A stretch of 64,000 nucleotides of DNA, taken from Hygrophila difformis (Eukaryota > Streptophyta > Magnoliopsida > Lamiales > Acanthaceae). A model generated the notes under the pieces. The model saw nothing but the letters and a program-made list of their open reading frames with translations. It searched no databases and was not told the origin of the DNA. Shown in pieces: positions 30,799-43,100 of the stretch. Position numbers and translations under genes: made by a program. Within the stretch, counting starts at the first letter, position 1. Each line of letters opens with the position of its first letter. The stretch covers positions 26,352,174 to 26,416,173 of the forward strand of contig JAOANR010000010.1 in the NCBI GenBank assembly GCA_030278955.1, in the 5' to 3' direction.

Positions 30799-33080
30799 TG
30801 TTCATGAGGTTCATGAACATTTCTGGGGCGTTCGTTAGCCCGAATGATAGCACTGTGAACTCGTAGTGTCCGTAGCGAGTCCTGAACGCCGTCTTTGGGA
30901 TGTCCTTCTCGGCGATTCTCAATTGGTGATATCCAGAACGCAGATCGATCTTTGAGAATACCGTAGCCCCCTTTAGTTGGTTGAACAGATCTTCGATTCT
31001 GGGCAACGGGTACTTGTTCTTGACGGTGACTTGATTGAGTACTCTATAATCGATGCACAGTCGTAGACCCCCGTCTTTCTTCTTAACAAATAAGACCGGT
31101 GCTCCCCATGGGGACGTGCTCGGCCTAATGTATCCCTTCTCCAACAACTCCTCGAGTTGTTTCTTTAGTTCCTTCATTTCCAGTGGCGCCATGCGGTAAG
31201 GAGCTTTCGAGACAGGTTCCGTTCCCGGAATGAGGTCTATTGTAAATTCAAGATCTCTCTTAGGTGGCATACCGAGAACGTCTTCAGGGAACACATCTGG
31301 GTATTCCCTCACCACCGGGATGTCGTCTACCTTGACTCCTTCAGCTTCCACGTTATGAATGTAGCATGCGTATAGCGCGTAACCCTTCCGCATTAAGCTA
31401 CATAACTTGAGAGCGTTGACTATTTTGTTAGACTTCTTAGGGGGTTGGGAGTAGAAGATGACTCTCCTCCCCCTACCCTTTGACAGCGTGATCTTTTGCT
31501 TTTGGCATTCGATCACGGCCTTATAACGGGTTAGCCAATCCATCCCTAGTATGACGTCAAAGTCTCTGACGTCAAACTCTACCAAGTTCGCAAAAAACTC
31601 TACGTTTTTTATTACCACGGGTATTCTGTTATAACGCTTAGAGCATGCTATTACTTCTCCAGAAGGCAGTTGGATTCCTAAGCTAATCATTTCGCACTTA
31701 GGTAGATCTAGTTCAGCTACAACTCTCGAAGATAATATGGAACAACTGGCTCCAGAATCAAATAAAACTCTAAGCGGAGTACCTAGGACATGAAAGGTAC
31801 CTGCCATCACATCACCCTGCGCGGGTATGTCAGCCTGGTTGATCACGTTCAACCTTCCCATCGGCCTCCCTTGATTCGCCGGTTGGTTCTGATTCGGATT
31901 TGGATTTTGTTGCTGGTTTGGAGGGTGTGGGTTCGGATTCTGAGGAGGCCGATATCCTTGATTGTTTTTGTTCCTGCCTCCTTGGTTGAACGGCTCATTG
32001 GGTCCCGTGACCAAATCCTCTCTCTTCGTGATGTTCTTGAGTCGGGTTCGACATTCCTCCCTCCGATGGCCAATACGGCCACACCGGAAACATTCGCCCA
32101 CCTGAGGACATCTCCTCACCAGGTGCGGCCTGCCACACCTCGGACACGGTGGCACTCGTCCTCCTTGGTTGAAATTCCGACCATTGTTGTTTTGAACATT
32201 CCCGTTCGGACCTCGCCGAAAGTTGTTTTGAAAGTTGTCCCCACTAGTAGTGCTGCCCATCCTATTGTCTCGGTTTCTTTTGTCTGGTCCTTGTGCCCCT
32301 CGGCTAGATTCCCTTGCAGTCTTTCTCTTTAGCTGTTGTACTCGTGCGACTGCCACCGCATGATCGTAGACAGCTTGTATGTCCGGATAGTTAACTCCAG
32401 TGATCACCTCCCGAATTGACAAGTTCAATCCCATTTCGAATTTCTGCGCCTTCTCCCCGTCCGTGGGTACCATCCGAGGCGCGAATCTCGCCAACTCCTT
32501 AAACCGAGCATAATATTCTTGAACAGATTTTTTCCCTTGTTTCAAGGATGAGAACTCTTCGTACAGTGCTGCCTTTGTACTCATTGGGTAGAAGCGCTCT
32601 CGGAGTAACTCCATAAACTCGTTCCACGAGTACGGTTCGTTGTCTTCGCCAAGTTTCCCCTGGGTAGCTTGCCACCATTCGTCGGCCTCGCCACCCAGAT
32701 AGTACGAAGCCACGTGAACCTTTTCTCCTTCCGGGCATCTCACCGCATTCAGTAATTTGTCGAAGGTCCTCAACCATACCTCGAGCTTAGCTGGATCTTC
32801 CTCCCGACATAGTAGGGAGGTCGGTAGGGGTTTACCGAAGCAAGTAATTGATCCTTGCTTCCGGCGGTGGTGCCGCGGCAGCTCTGCCCTGGTTAACGTA
32901 AGCGTTGCCCAGTGCGACCAGTAGTTCTTCCATATTCCTCATTCGCCCTTCCGCAGGGTTGGGCATCGGGCCTGCTGGGTTTGGCGCCTCAACGTTAGGT
33001 GCATATTCATCGGGTTTCCCTGGCGTGTCGCGGGTGTTGGGAGTGGTAGGTAAGGTCCTTGGTCGTCCTCTAGGTGCCAT
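30799..33080 (-). pseudogene. Gy-B gag-protease-RT, 5' part
   Basis: Start MAPRGRPRTLPTTP at 33080; the ATG is chosen because all three gag genes start MxPRGRP. One or two small indels at 32775-32840 break the N-terminus, after which a single frame runs to the Gy-D insertion. Order: capsid (AKLE.., [31 protein letters not shown]), zinc knuckles [13 protein letters not shown] and [14 protein letters not shown] (about 32085-32150), protease [14 protein letters not shown] from [14 protein letters not shown] through [13 protein letters not shown] to [12 protein letters not shown]. Past 30793 the frame would read into the Gy-D LTR, which is an artefact. RT resumes at 21024. Confidence 0.93.
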
Positions 33081-33511
33081 TCTGTTATAACCATGCGAGC
33101 ACAAAGAAGGTTTAGAGTTCTGGGGATTTGATAGAGTGTTGGGAGAAAGTGATTTACTAAATCGAGCGATGCCTGCTAAGAGTTGGTTTGGATTTGTATT
33201 TATTTATTCAGTCGTTTATGTTAAGGGTATAAGGGTTGAAGGTTGGGACCCTAGGTTTCAGGGTTTAGGGTTCGAGGTACCTTGTCGATTTGTTATGCAT
33301 ATATAGATATGTTTTTCGTTTATTGTTGTCTTGTTTCCTTGGTTGATTGAGTTTCAATAAAGTAAACTATAAAGATTGTGTATAAAATAGATGCTTGTGA
33401 ATTTATTGCTTAATAGGGAACTTTATTCGGTACAAGCGATAGGAATCAAAATGCTGAGAATGGTTCGGGAAAATAGAAAAGAGAACAATAGGAATAATGT
33501 ATCAATAATCC
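33081..33511 (-). other. Gy-B leader between small ORF and gag
   Basis: No gene. It holds a telomere-like AACCCTAAACCCTGAAACC on the minus strand near 33250-33270. Confidence 0.5.
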
Positions 33512-34039
33512 CTAAGCCTGGGGAGGGTAGGTGGTCGAATCCTCCATGGGGTCATCCTCATCACTCGAATCCTCGATGGTGCCCATGCCAAGGGGCCCAT
33601 GGAACACTGGGCTTGCTGGCCAATCGGGCCCAGCAGCAGGAGCAGGATCGACGGCGGCAACTGGCGTAGGGGCGGCTGCCGGGACAGCGACATGATCAGC
33701 AACGGGGCTAGCTACAGGAGGAGCTTCCGGGCTAAGAGGGTCATGAGGGAGCAAGATATCCCTTAGGTTGAGCAGTTCATTTCCCAAGATCCCTGCTTGA
33801 GTCTCTACGCCGTCAATCTGGGTCCGGAGCTCAGTCTCGTGGGTCTGGAGTTCGTTGATTTGAATTTGGAGTTGGGTCAGATCTTGATGCCCTGCTTCCC
33901 CCAGATTAGTCAGGTGGCCCAGGTTAGCCTCCATTTGTTCTACCCTTAGTCTGAAGTTGTTCACGTTTTGAGGGATTTCGAGGTATGCTTCGATCAACCT
34001 CATTAGAAGGTTGATCATGTTCACGTTTGGTGCGGCCAT
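33512..34039 (-). CDS. Small coiled-coil/acidic ORF upstream of gag (Gy-B)
   Basis: 175 codons, intact. It starts MAAPNVNMINLLMRLIEAYL. Residues about 25-95 are heptad-rich (LRVEQMEANLGHLTNL, LQIQINELQTHETELRTQI), predicting a coiled coil. Residues about 100-150 are Ala/Pro-rich (PVADHVAVPAAAPTP), and the end is acidic (EDSSDEDDPMED). It lies between the primer site (34421) and gag in the sense orientation, as do the copies in Gy-C and Gy-D. I know of no named domain for it. It remains open although the pol of the same element has several stops. Role unknown; an accessory or Gag-assisting protein is a guess. Confidence 0.7.
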   Translation of the reverse strand: MAAPNVNMINLLMRLIEAYLEIPQNVNNFRLRVEQMEANLGHLTNLGEAGHQDLTQLQIQINELQTHETELRTQIDGVETQAGILGNELLNLRDILLPHDPLSPEAPPVASPVADHVAVPAAAPTPVAAVDPAPAAGPDWPASPVFHGPLGMGTIEDSSDEDDPMEDSTTYPPQA

Positions 34040-34434
34040 CTAATGTTAACAAGGTAGGTTAGAGTTAGAATATGTTTTAGACGAGATTAGATAGGGATTT
34101 AAATCTACATGCAATATGCAAGTGCAAGTCCCCTTCCCCATTAAAAATTTAATTTTATCCATGTGTCTAAAATAAATTTACTATATGGGTAGTAATAAAA
34201 GTTGGGCCTCTATAGTGGACCAAAAATTTAATATTTCTTTGGCTAAAATTTTGGGCTACGTAAAAATAAGTTTTTGGGCTAAGGTAAAACTAGTGGTTTT
34301 AAAAGTGATATATTTAAAAATAATGCTTGGATTTAAAAATAATGGTACCAAAATAATAATAATAATATTATTAAAAATAATAATAATAATATTAATAATA
34401 GCTTTAAAATATATTCAGGGCTTTGATACCAACT
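34040..34434 (-). promoter_or_regulatory. Gy-B leader with primer binding site
   Basis: The minus-strand TGGTATCAAAGCCC starts at 34431, three bases from the LTR end. The rest is AT-rich with ATT repeats (34340-34400) and no ORF of note. Confidence 0.82.
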
Positions 34435-36974
34435 TGTAACACCCCGGATTTGATAACCCAGGCCGGGATGTCACCGCCACATCTCCCTAGCATGACACGG
34501 CTTCCCGAGCTCACTAAGAAAATGCAAGGCTTATGCGTACGTAAAAGATTTAAAAACATTTCAATATTGAGTCCGGAAAATAATAATACTTAATTCAAAA
34601 TACGGAAGTAGTAATCATCCATGCACGAAATAGAGTAAATGCAGCGGAAAAGTAATCACGGCCAACATGGCCAAAACTCGGGTTTAACAGGCCTGATTTA
34701 AATTAGTACTGAAGTGCAAGAAATAAAAGTGTCAATGAAATAGTTTCCCCCAATGCATGAGCATGCGTCACTCGACATACACTGTAAAAGAAAAATAACA
34801 ATGGGTTTATCAGTATAAAAATATACCGAGTAAGTTAATCCCTAACTAAACAATTTAAGGGGTTACATGTGTTTAATTTAAAGTACACTTTTCATGCATT
34901 ACGAAATTAATTTAAAATTCATAGTTTACTTGCAGCGGAAGAACACGATTAATTTATTCAAGACGAGAATACATAATTTAAGGACTTAATTTAAAAGCGT
35001 AATTTAAAAGCATAATTTAAAAACGTAATTTAGAAGCATAATTTAAAAACGTGATAAATAATTTCAGCATAATTAAATACGCACACAAGTCTTTTATATT
35101 TTGTCCCGCAAACTAAGAAGAGGACACCATACCGGGGAGATCACTAACGAGGCAATCTCAAATCGTAGGACCACTAACGAGGCAGTCCAAATAAATGGGA
35201 GACCACTAACGAGGCAGTCTCAAAGATAGTAGGACCACTAACGAGGCAATCCAAATAAATACAGCGCGCGAGATCTCTAACGAGGCAATCTCAGATAGTA
35301 GGGAGACCACTAACGAGGCAGTCTAAAAAATAATAGCATGAAGATCGGCTCAGTCTAGTGAACGGGATTTTTCGAAAGTTTATGTTTCTTCGTATACAAA
35401 GGATTCGATATCGCATTTCACAAACCGAGATTTCGCAAGTTCGAAAAATCCAGTTCGTCACAGTTTACGCCTTTTAAATTAAAAATTCATCTTTTAACCA
35501 AAAATTCTGAACTTTACACAGTAGCTCAAGTATACACATACAAACAACTTTTATGTTTTAAGTTTTTGGAAATAAGGTTTCGAAGTGAGTCAAATTTCGA
35601 GTTCTTTACAAAAGAAGATTTCTGCCCAAAGGACTGATTCTGACACAGTTTCGTACAACGCCGATTAAAAATTCATTTTAAATCCAATTGGTCCGAACTT
35701 TTTACAGGATGTAGATAACACCTTAATGAACAACTTTCATGTTTTAAGATTTTGGAAATAATGAGTTTTAAATGTTCAAAAATCGACACCAACACACTGC
35801 GTACCCGCGGATTCAAAAATCGATTTGGAACAGGTTCTGAATTTGTCCGTTTTGACATATCAAATGAACTCCAAAATTCATGAAATTTTATATACATAAT
35901 CTAGACACAATTATCTACAACTTTTGTTTAGAAATGCAATGTTGAATCGATCTAGAAACGGGTGAAAAATACGCATTAAGCCGAGTCAATGAAACTGTCC
36001 AGATTTCAAACGTTCGGTTTTTATACAGAAACTTTACGGTACGATTTGGGGTATCAAACCTTTATGAAAATGGCTTAAATTTTGAAACAAGATAGATTAA
36101 AGTCTTATGAACAAAATCTATGTTGAAACGTTTTTGGTTTGAATTCCCGAAGGTCGGGTTTTAGGCGAGTTTCTGAAATTGGTCGAAAATAGGGTTTTTG
36201 AAAACCGATTTTAGTTACGTGTCTAGATCTTAAGTTTTAAACGACAATAACCACAAAAATTGAAGAGTAAGGTCTTAACTTACCTAGTTAGAGAATAGGT
36301 CGCTGTAAGGGCTTTCCGGACGTCCTAAGGTCACGACGAACGGCCAACTTCTCCAATCGCTTTTTGTTCGTCCCCCGATGTGAAATCGTGGAAAAGGAAA
36401 GATGGTTAGATTTCGAGTTTTGAGACTTATGGACGAGCTACACACTATAATACAACTTACCAAGGTCCTAGAAGGCAGTGGCCTTGTCTCGCTCGTCCCG
36501 TCTTCGCCGGAATACTCGTCGGGAGGTCGCCGGAAGTTCGTCGGAGAGGTGTTTGGCTTTGGGAGAGATAGTGGGTGTTTAGGGGGCTGCTCAATGGTGA
36601 ATAGAGTGGGAGAGGCAGCCCTAGGTCGGGTAATAGCTTCCCCACTCATCCGATTTACTTACCAAAGTCGGGAGGCGTAATTTTGGCAAAAAATCGCCAT
36701 GATCGCGTGATCTGCCGCGTTCAGCGCTCCCACGCGGTCTTGGCGCGTTACCGCGCGGCCAACGCCTGGACTTCGGTCCGGGCGCGTCGTGCGATCCGTC
36801 GGGTCCTTTCCTTCTCTCTTTCGGACTTTTATCCTTCTACATTTTCGGCTCGATTTTTGCGGATCATTCACGGTTCGAAATTTCCATCTAGGATTTAGTA
36901 CGAGTTCGGGTTGATGTTCGTAACATTTATTAAGTTAGTTCCGATTTCTCTTAACATTTTTCCCGGGTATTACA
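34435..36974 (-). mobile_element. 5' LTR of Gy-B
   Basis: Minus strand from TGTAATACCCGGG (36974) to ..GGGGTGTTACA (34435), 2540 bp. It holds the minisatellite (35136-35325), the repeated modules (35460-35960) and the GC block (36715-36790). It is flanked on the right by TTCAT. Confidence 0.94.
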
Positions 36975-36979
36975 TTCAT

Positions 36980-37392
36980 ACCTTCCGACGACTTTCCGAC
37001 GACTTTCCGGAAACCAATGACGACCGAGGAAGTGTTTAGATCAAGGATTTCAGACCTTGAATCGTTGGTAAGGATTATATTAGGTTCCTTTGTCGTTTAT
37101 AATCTCAAACAACATCTCCAACTTACGAATTTTGACTTACAAACACAAATCGGAGCCAAAGGAAGAAGAAATCGGGTTGAGGAGATCCGTTCGTAGCCAT
37201 CCGTCGATTCCGAACGACCCGGAGACATCCTTTATCTCACCCACTGTAATTTGATACCTTTCATATCAATACGGGTGGTTTAAGGGCGTCCAAATTAGTG
37301 ACTTTGTAACGAAACGTAAAAATCAAACCTAAAAACCCTAACTTGCGCGTTTTCCGAAATCCGTTTAAAACTCCTATATCGGGAGTCCAAAC
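36980..37392 (+). mobile_element. Gy-A 3' LTR, part 2
   Basis: Continues the Gy-A LTR text from ACCTTCCGACGACTTTCC to GAGTCCAAAC, matching about 10291-10712 of the 5' LTR. Bounded by the TTCAT copy at 36975-36979 and ended by CAAAC, the duplication of Gy-C. Confidence 0.92.
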
Positions 37393-39946
37393 TGTAACAC
37401 CCCGGATTTGGTCACCCAGGCCGGGACGCTACCGCCACACCCTTCCAAACAAGACCCGATTAAATCGAGCTTATTTAAAAGGATGCTAAGGCTTAAGTTG
37501 CATCATTGACTTAAAATATTTAAAACCATTCAAATAAGCCCGAAATTTAATCAGAGTATAACACACATAATAGTAATAATAAGCAGTGTGGAAGCAAAAA
37601 TAAACAGGGCCAAAACATGCGGCCAAAACCAGAGTCTAAGTCCAATGCATAAATTAAAATAAATAAAATGCGACAAGTCTTCTTTTTAAAAAAAAAAAAT
37701 GGAATCCCATCCCTCCATGCGATGCTTACTCTGCGAAATCTGAAAGGAAAATAAAACAACAATTTATCAGTACAAAGGTACTGCGTAAGTTAATATATAG
37801 CACAACGAATTTTAAAAGTTTTTAGGAGAATATACAAAATAATATATTTATTAAAAAGACGAGTAAATAAATTAATTTAAAATTCTTACACATATGCCAC
37901 GAACATTTTACCAATGTTAGTTATGATCGAGGACACCCCACTAGCATATCCTAGGGACGAACCCACAGGACCAACCTTTGGGACTTTATACCCACAAGGA
38001 CTCAAACATATCCTAGGGACGAACCCTTGGGATCAACCTCTGGGACTCGTACCCACGAGGTAAGTGCATGCAGCGGACCCTATACAGACACACTCCGGAG
38101 CCCTAGATAACCCATACGCATACATCTAGGAGTATAGACTCATACATCACAATAAATAAATGCCGTTTTGGCTACAAGAGAGGGGGCGACATAATTTTCA
38201 CCACATTGGGCATCCCACTCGATCAAAACTTACAAAGTTTAAAAACCATATTTTATCATTTCATAATATTTCCACATATCCAGAATCCATATATATCCAA
38301 AACCGAGTAACAATCGACTCTTAGTTCATCGAACATTCAAAATAGCATTTACCGACCAAAAATGGCATTATAGCAGTTTCTGGAATCGTCTTTAAAAATG
38401 CAGTAAACAATTTTTAAAAATTCTGGAAAAATTACAGTGGCTAGGAATCATCAAAATAAGCATTTTTCATAGAAATAGTCATCTCAAAATTCGGACTCTA
38501 AATAGGTCATTTTAACCCATTTCAGAAAGCTATTGAATTTCAATTCCTTATGCTTCAGTAAATACGACCACAGTGAGTTCAAAAATTCATAACAATTTCA
38601 TATGTGCTCCAAAAATCATGAAATTTTACAGGGATGTTCTAGACACATAATGGAACAAATTTCATGAAGACATCAAGCACTAAAAACGATCATAGGCAAG
38701 AGTGAATCGAACAACAAAACTGACTACATACATTCATCAAAACTGTCAACACATACGCAGAAAATACCAGATCGAATTTGGGTGACCAAAACTTGTCCAA
38801 AAATTATACAAATTTACAGAGAGCATCTTTAGGACATTAGGAACAAGTTTCATTTTGGAAGGTTCTCCTAGAAATGTACGTATCATGGTCGAATTCACAG
38901 AACAACAAGATTGGTCATAGGAAAACCCTATTTGGCAGATTTTGTCAAATGAAAAGATAAACCTATATCTCGAGTTATACTCAACCAAAACTCCTAAAAA
39001 TCGACGTGCACAACACTAACTTACTTGAGATGAGTTTAGGATCGAAATTCCCCTTGGTAGAATCCCCGAGATCGCCCGGAACAGCCCCACGAATCAACAC
39101 CTCCCTCCGATTGAATCTATTTTGGAGTTGTCGAAAGAATTCTTAGTTCTAGGCAACAAACTCGAATCTAAAACCAATGGAATGAAGTAGAACTCTTACC
39201 TAACCTTAGAAGAAAGGATTGGATCACTTGAACACGTCCAACTCTCTGCCAAGATGATGAACAACTCACAAAACTCTCAACACTCAACTGTGATTCTAAT
39301 TTTCGAATGAATTGCAAATGAGTGGAATGGAGGTTGAGTAGGAGATATTTATAGAGGTTTAATAGCTTCAATTGCTGCCATGGGATAGTGGGGAGGTGAG
39401 GGAACAATTTTCAACCCATAACCCCCGAATTATTACCCTCAAACCTCATCCATTTCCCCCACTCCTCTCATAGCTCCATAGGATCCTCCAAGGTGGGTTG
39501 TGGGAGCTTAAAGTCTGAGTTTGTGGGGTGTTAATGCATCCCAATCCAATCATAACATCCCCACAACGTCCACAATGCCTGATGATTGAATTCAAACCAA
39601 TTGAAAACGTGCCAAGTCGAAAATCAATGCCAAAATCCATGTGTAACGCCTGCATAGCAGGTCTGCTGCTGGTGGCGTGCTGGTGGCGCGCACCGCGCGG
39701 CCACCGCGCGGACACCAGCCTGCGAATTTATTTTTTTTTTTTTTAATATTATGATTTTTTAATCTCTTAAAAATCATAATATGAATTATCCGAGATTGTT
39801 GGGATAATTCGATACATCTATCCCGAGTCGCGATTATCCGAAATATTTAATTCCACTCTCTCGGAATTATTTCGATTTCGATAATTAAATCAAATTTCTT
39901 AACTTTCGGATTTTACAACTCCCATGTCGATTTCTCGGGTATTACA
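37393..39946 (-). mobile_element. 3' LTR of Gy-C
   Basis: Minus strand TGTAATACCCGAG..GGGGTGTTACA. TATA box CTATAAATA (plus 39346-39354), about 600 bp into the LTR, so most of the LTR is R/U5. The GC block is at 39684-39712, and a two-copy repeat built on CCTAGGGACGAACCC is at 37940-38060. Confidence 0.95.
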
Positions 39947-40139
39947 GTCTACCCTCCTTAGAAATCAACTTCGTCCTCGAAGTTGGGTCGCACTCGGATT
40001 GATAGTAATGCATGTAATAATTCGCACACATAAAATATTTGAGGTTTGAAAATTAAATTCTTACCTCGGCGTGCGATGTCTCTTTGCGGGGTATCACATC
40101 CTCCCCCCCTTAGGACTACAGTTATGTCCCCATAACTGC
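39947..40139 (-). promoter_or_regulatory. Gy-C 3' UTR with two polypurine-tract / LTR-start modules
   Basis: Minus strand: GGGGACATAACTG, TAAGGGGGGGAGGA and TGTGATACCCCGC (at 40098), then 130 bp later the hairpin CAACTTCGAGGACGAAGTTG, CTAAGGAGGGTAGAC and the real LTR start TGTAATACCCGAG at 39946. Confidence 0.88.
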
Positions 40140-43100
40140 TCACGAGTCGTGTTGAAAAAGGTTGGGATATTTCTGCTTCATATCCGCTTCCAACTCCCAC
40201 GTCGCTTCTTCGGTACCATGATTAGACCATAGTACCTTTACCATTCTCACGGTCTTGTTTCTTGTGACTCTTTCTTTGACGTCCAGTATCTCGATCGGAT
40301 ACTCCTCATACGTCAGGTCATCATCCAGCTCAATCACATCAGTTTGCAAGACGTGAGTTGGATCGTGCACATATTTCTTCAGCTGAGAAACATGAAACAC
40401 GTTGTGCACCCGTGATAATTCCGGTGGAAGAGCCAATCGGTAGGCCAAGGTACCTACACGGTCTAAAATCTCGTATGGACCAATGTAACGAGGACTCAGC
40501 TTCCCTCGTTTGCCAAATCGCATCACCCCCCTCATGGGTGACACTTTTAGCATAACCCTGTCTCCCACTTGGAATTCCAACTCTTGTCGCCTCGTATCGG
40601 CATAGCTCTTTTGGCGATCTTGTGCGGCCTTCATCTTTTGTTGGACAATCTGGATTTGTTTACTCATATCTTCAATGAGCTGAGGTCCAACAACTACAGA
40701 ATTTTCATCCTTTGTCCAGCATATCGGACTGCGACACTTGCGTCCATAGAGAGCTTCGAACGGTGCCATGCCAATACTAGCATGGTAACTGTTGTTATAC
40801 GAGAATTCTATTAGCGGTAAGTGGTTCTCCCAACTTCCCTTGAATTCAAGTACACACGCTCTAAGCATATCTTCAAGTGTTTGTATCGTCCGCTCAGTTT
40901 GACCGTCAGTCATCGGATGAAAGGCTGTGCTCATCTTGATTTGGGTTCCCAAGGCTTCTTGTAATTTTGTCCAAAAATTTGAGACAAATCTACTGTCTCG
41001 ATCCGAAATAATATCATGTGGCACTCCGTGCCTTCGAACCACATTATCGATATATGCCTTGGCTAGTTGATCCATCGACCAATTGTCTTTCATTGGTATA
41101 AAGATGGCAGTTTTTGTTAACCGATCAACTATTACCCAAATTTTGTTCATCCCTCGAGGAGATCTTGGTAAGCCCGAGACAAAGTCCATGGAAATACTAT
41201 CCCATTTCCAACTTGGGATCTCCAACGGTTTCACCAATCCCAATGGCTTTTGCCGTACTGCCTTTACCTTTTGGCAAGTTATGCATTTAGCCACAAAATC
41301 TGCAACATCTTTCTTCATTCTCGGCCACCAATAGATTTTCTTCAAATCCTTGTACAGCTTATCACCACCAGGGTGTACCGAATAAGGCGTACTGTGGCCT
41401 TCTTCCATCAATTTCTGCTTCAATTCCTCACACTTGTGAGGAACGCACCACCTCCCTTTAAAGCGAATACTTCCGTCATCGTGGACTATGAATCCTACCG
41501 CTTTTCCCTCGTCCATCTTCTCCTTGATCCTCTTGAGATCCTCATCATCCGGCTGAGCTGCCATAATCTCGTCAAATACGGTAGATTCAATCGTCACGGC
41601 ATTCACCCTTTCTACCACAGTCCCATAATGGACTAGTTCAGTTTCCAACCTTGCTAAGTCCATATATAGTCCTGACGGTAAAATAAGAGTGTTTGTCGTG
41701 TGTTTCGCCTTTCGGCTTAATGCGTCTGCCACGACGTTTGCTTTTCCTTCGTGATAGGCTATATCCAGGTCGTAGTCTTTGATTAACTCAAGCCATCTCC
41801 GCTGCCTCATATTTAACTCCTTTTGAGTAAATATGTACTTGAGGCTCTTGTGGTCCGTGAACATCCGACATGTTCGTCCGTATAAGTAGTGTCGCCAAAT
41901 CTTGAGAGCGAACACCACCGCGGCTAATTCTAGATCGTGCGTCGGATAATTCTCCTCATGCGGCTTGAGCTGTCGCGATGCGTAGGAAATAACCCTCTGG
42001 TTTTGCATAAGTACACACCCGAGTCCTTCTTTTGAAGCGTCACTGTACACTTCAAAATCTTCCGTTTCTGATGGAAGTATCAGGACTGGCGCTGTTGTAA
42101 GTCTTTTCTTGAGTTCATGGAAAGACTTTTCGCACTCTGTAGTCCATTCGAACTTTAATCCCTTCTTCAGCAGTTGGGTCATTGGCCTTGCAATCTTGGA
42201 GAAATCTTTCACGAATCTTCTGTAGTATCCGGCTAATCCAAGAAAGCTTCTTACTTCTGTCTGACTCGTCGGTGCCGGCCAATCAATCACTGCCGATATT
42301 TTTGCCGGGTCAACCGACACTCCCTTAGCCGATACTATGTGCCCCAAGAAGGCGACTTCCTTCATCCAAAACTCGCATTTCGACAGTTTTGCGTACAGCT
42401 GATTTCTCCTCAGAGTTCCGAGCACTTGATGCAAGTGTTTCGTATGCTCCTCATCATCCCTTGAGTAAACTAGAATGTCATCGATGAATACGACGACACA
42501 AGAATCTAGCAACTCTCGGAAAACACTATTCATGAGGTTCATGAATACTGCGGGAGCGTTTGTGAGACCAAAGGACATTACGGTGAATTCGTAGTGCCCA
42601 TATCTCGTACGAAACGCTGTCTTCGGTATATCCTTCTCGGCTATACGTAATTGATGGTATCCAGATCTCAGGTCGATCTTGGAAAATACCGAAGCTCCTC
42701 TCAGTTGATCGAAAAGGTCTTCGATCCTGGGTAACGGGTACTTGTTCTTAATCGTGACTTGATTAAGACCTCTGTAGTCTATGCATAACCGAAGTCCGCC
42801 GTCCTTCTTTTTAACGAATAGGACTGGCGCTCCCCAAGGTGACGTACTCGGTCGAATATAACCTTTTGATAACAACTCTTCTAGTTGTTCCTTCAGCTCT
42901 TTCATTTCTGCTGGTGCCATGCGATATGGTGCCTTGGATACCGGTTCGGTTCCAGGTACCAGATCAATCGTGAACTCAATCTCTCGCTCAGGTGGCATCC
43001 CTGGAATATCTTCGGGGAAAACGTCAGGATATTCTTTTACGACTGGGATCTCGTCGATTTTGTTTCCCTCGTCGTTGAGGTTATGCACATAGCATGCATA

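Larger units (their letters stand above)
15723..36974 (-). mobile_element. Gy-B: Tekay-like Ty3/gypsy element, dead, split by Gy-D
   Basis: Flanked by TTCAT (15718-15722 and 36975-36979). Minus-strand order: 5' LTR 36974-34435, primer site, small coiled-coil ORF 34039-33512, gag-pol 33080-30799, Gy-D insertion, rest of pol 21024-18623, 3' UTR with two polypurine tracts, 3' LTR 18374-15829. A 106-bp piece of reverse-transcriptase sequence (15723-15828) lies between the left duplication and the 3' LTR end; see findings. Confidence 0.93.
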
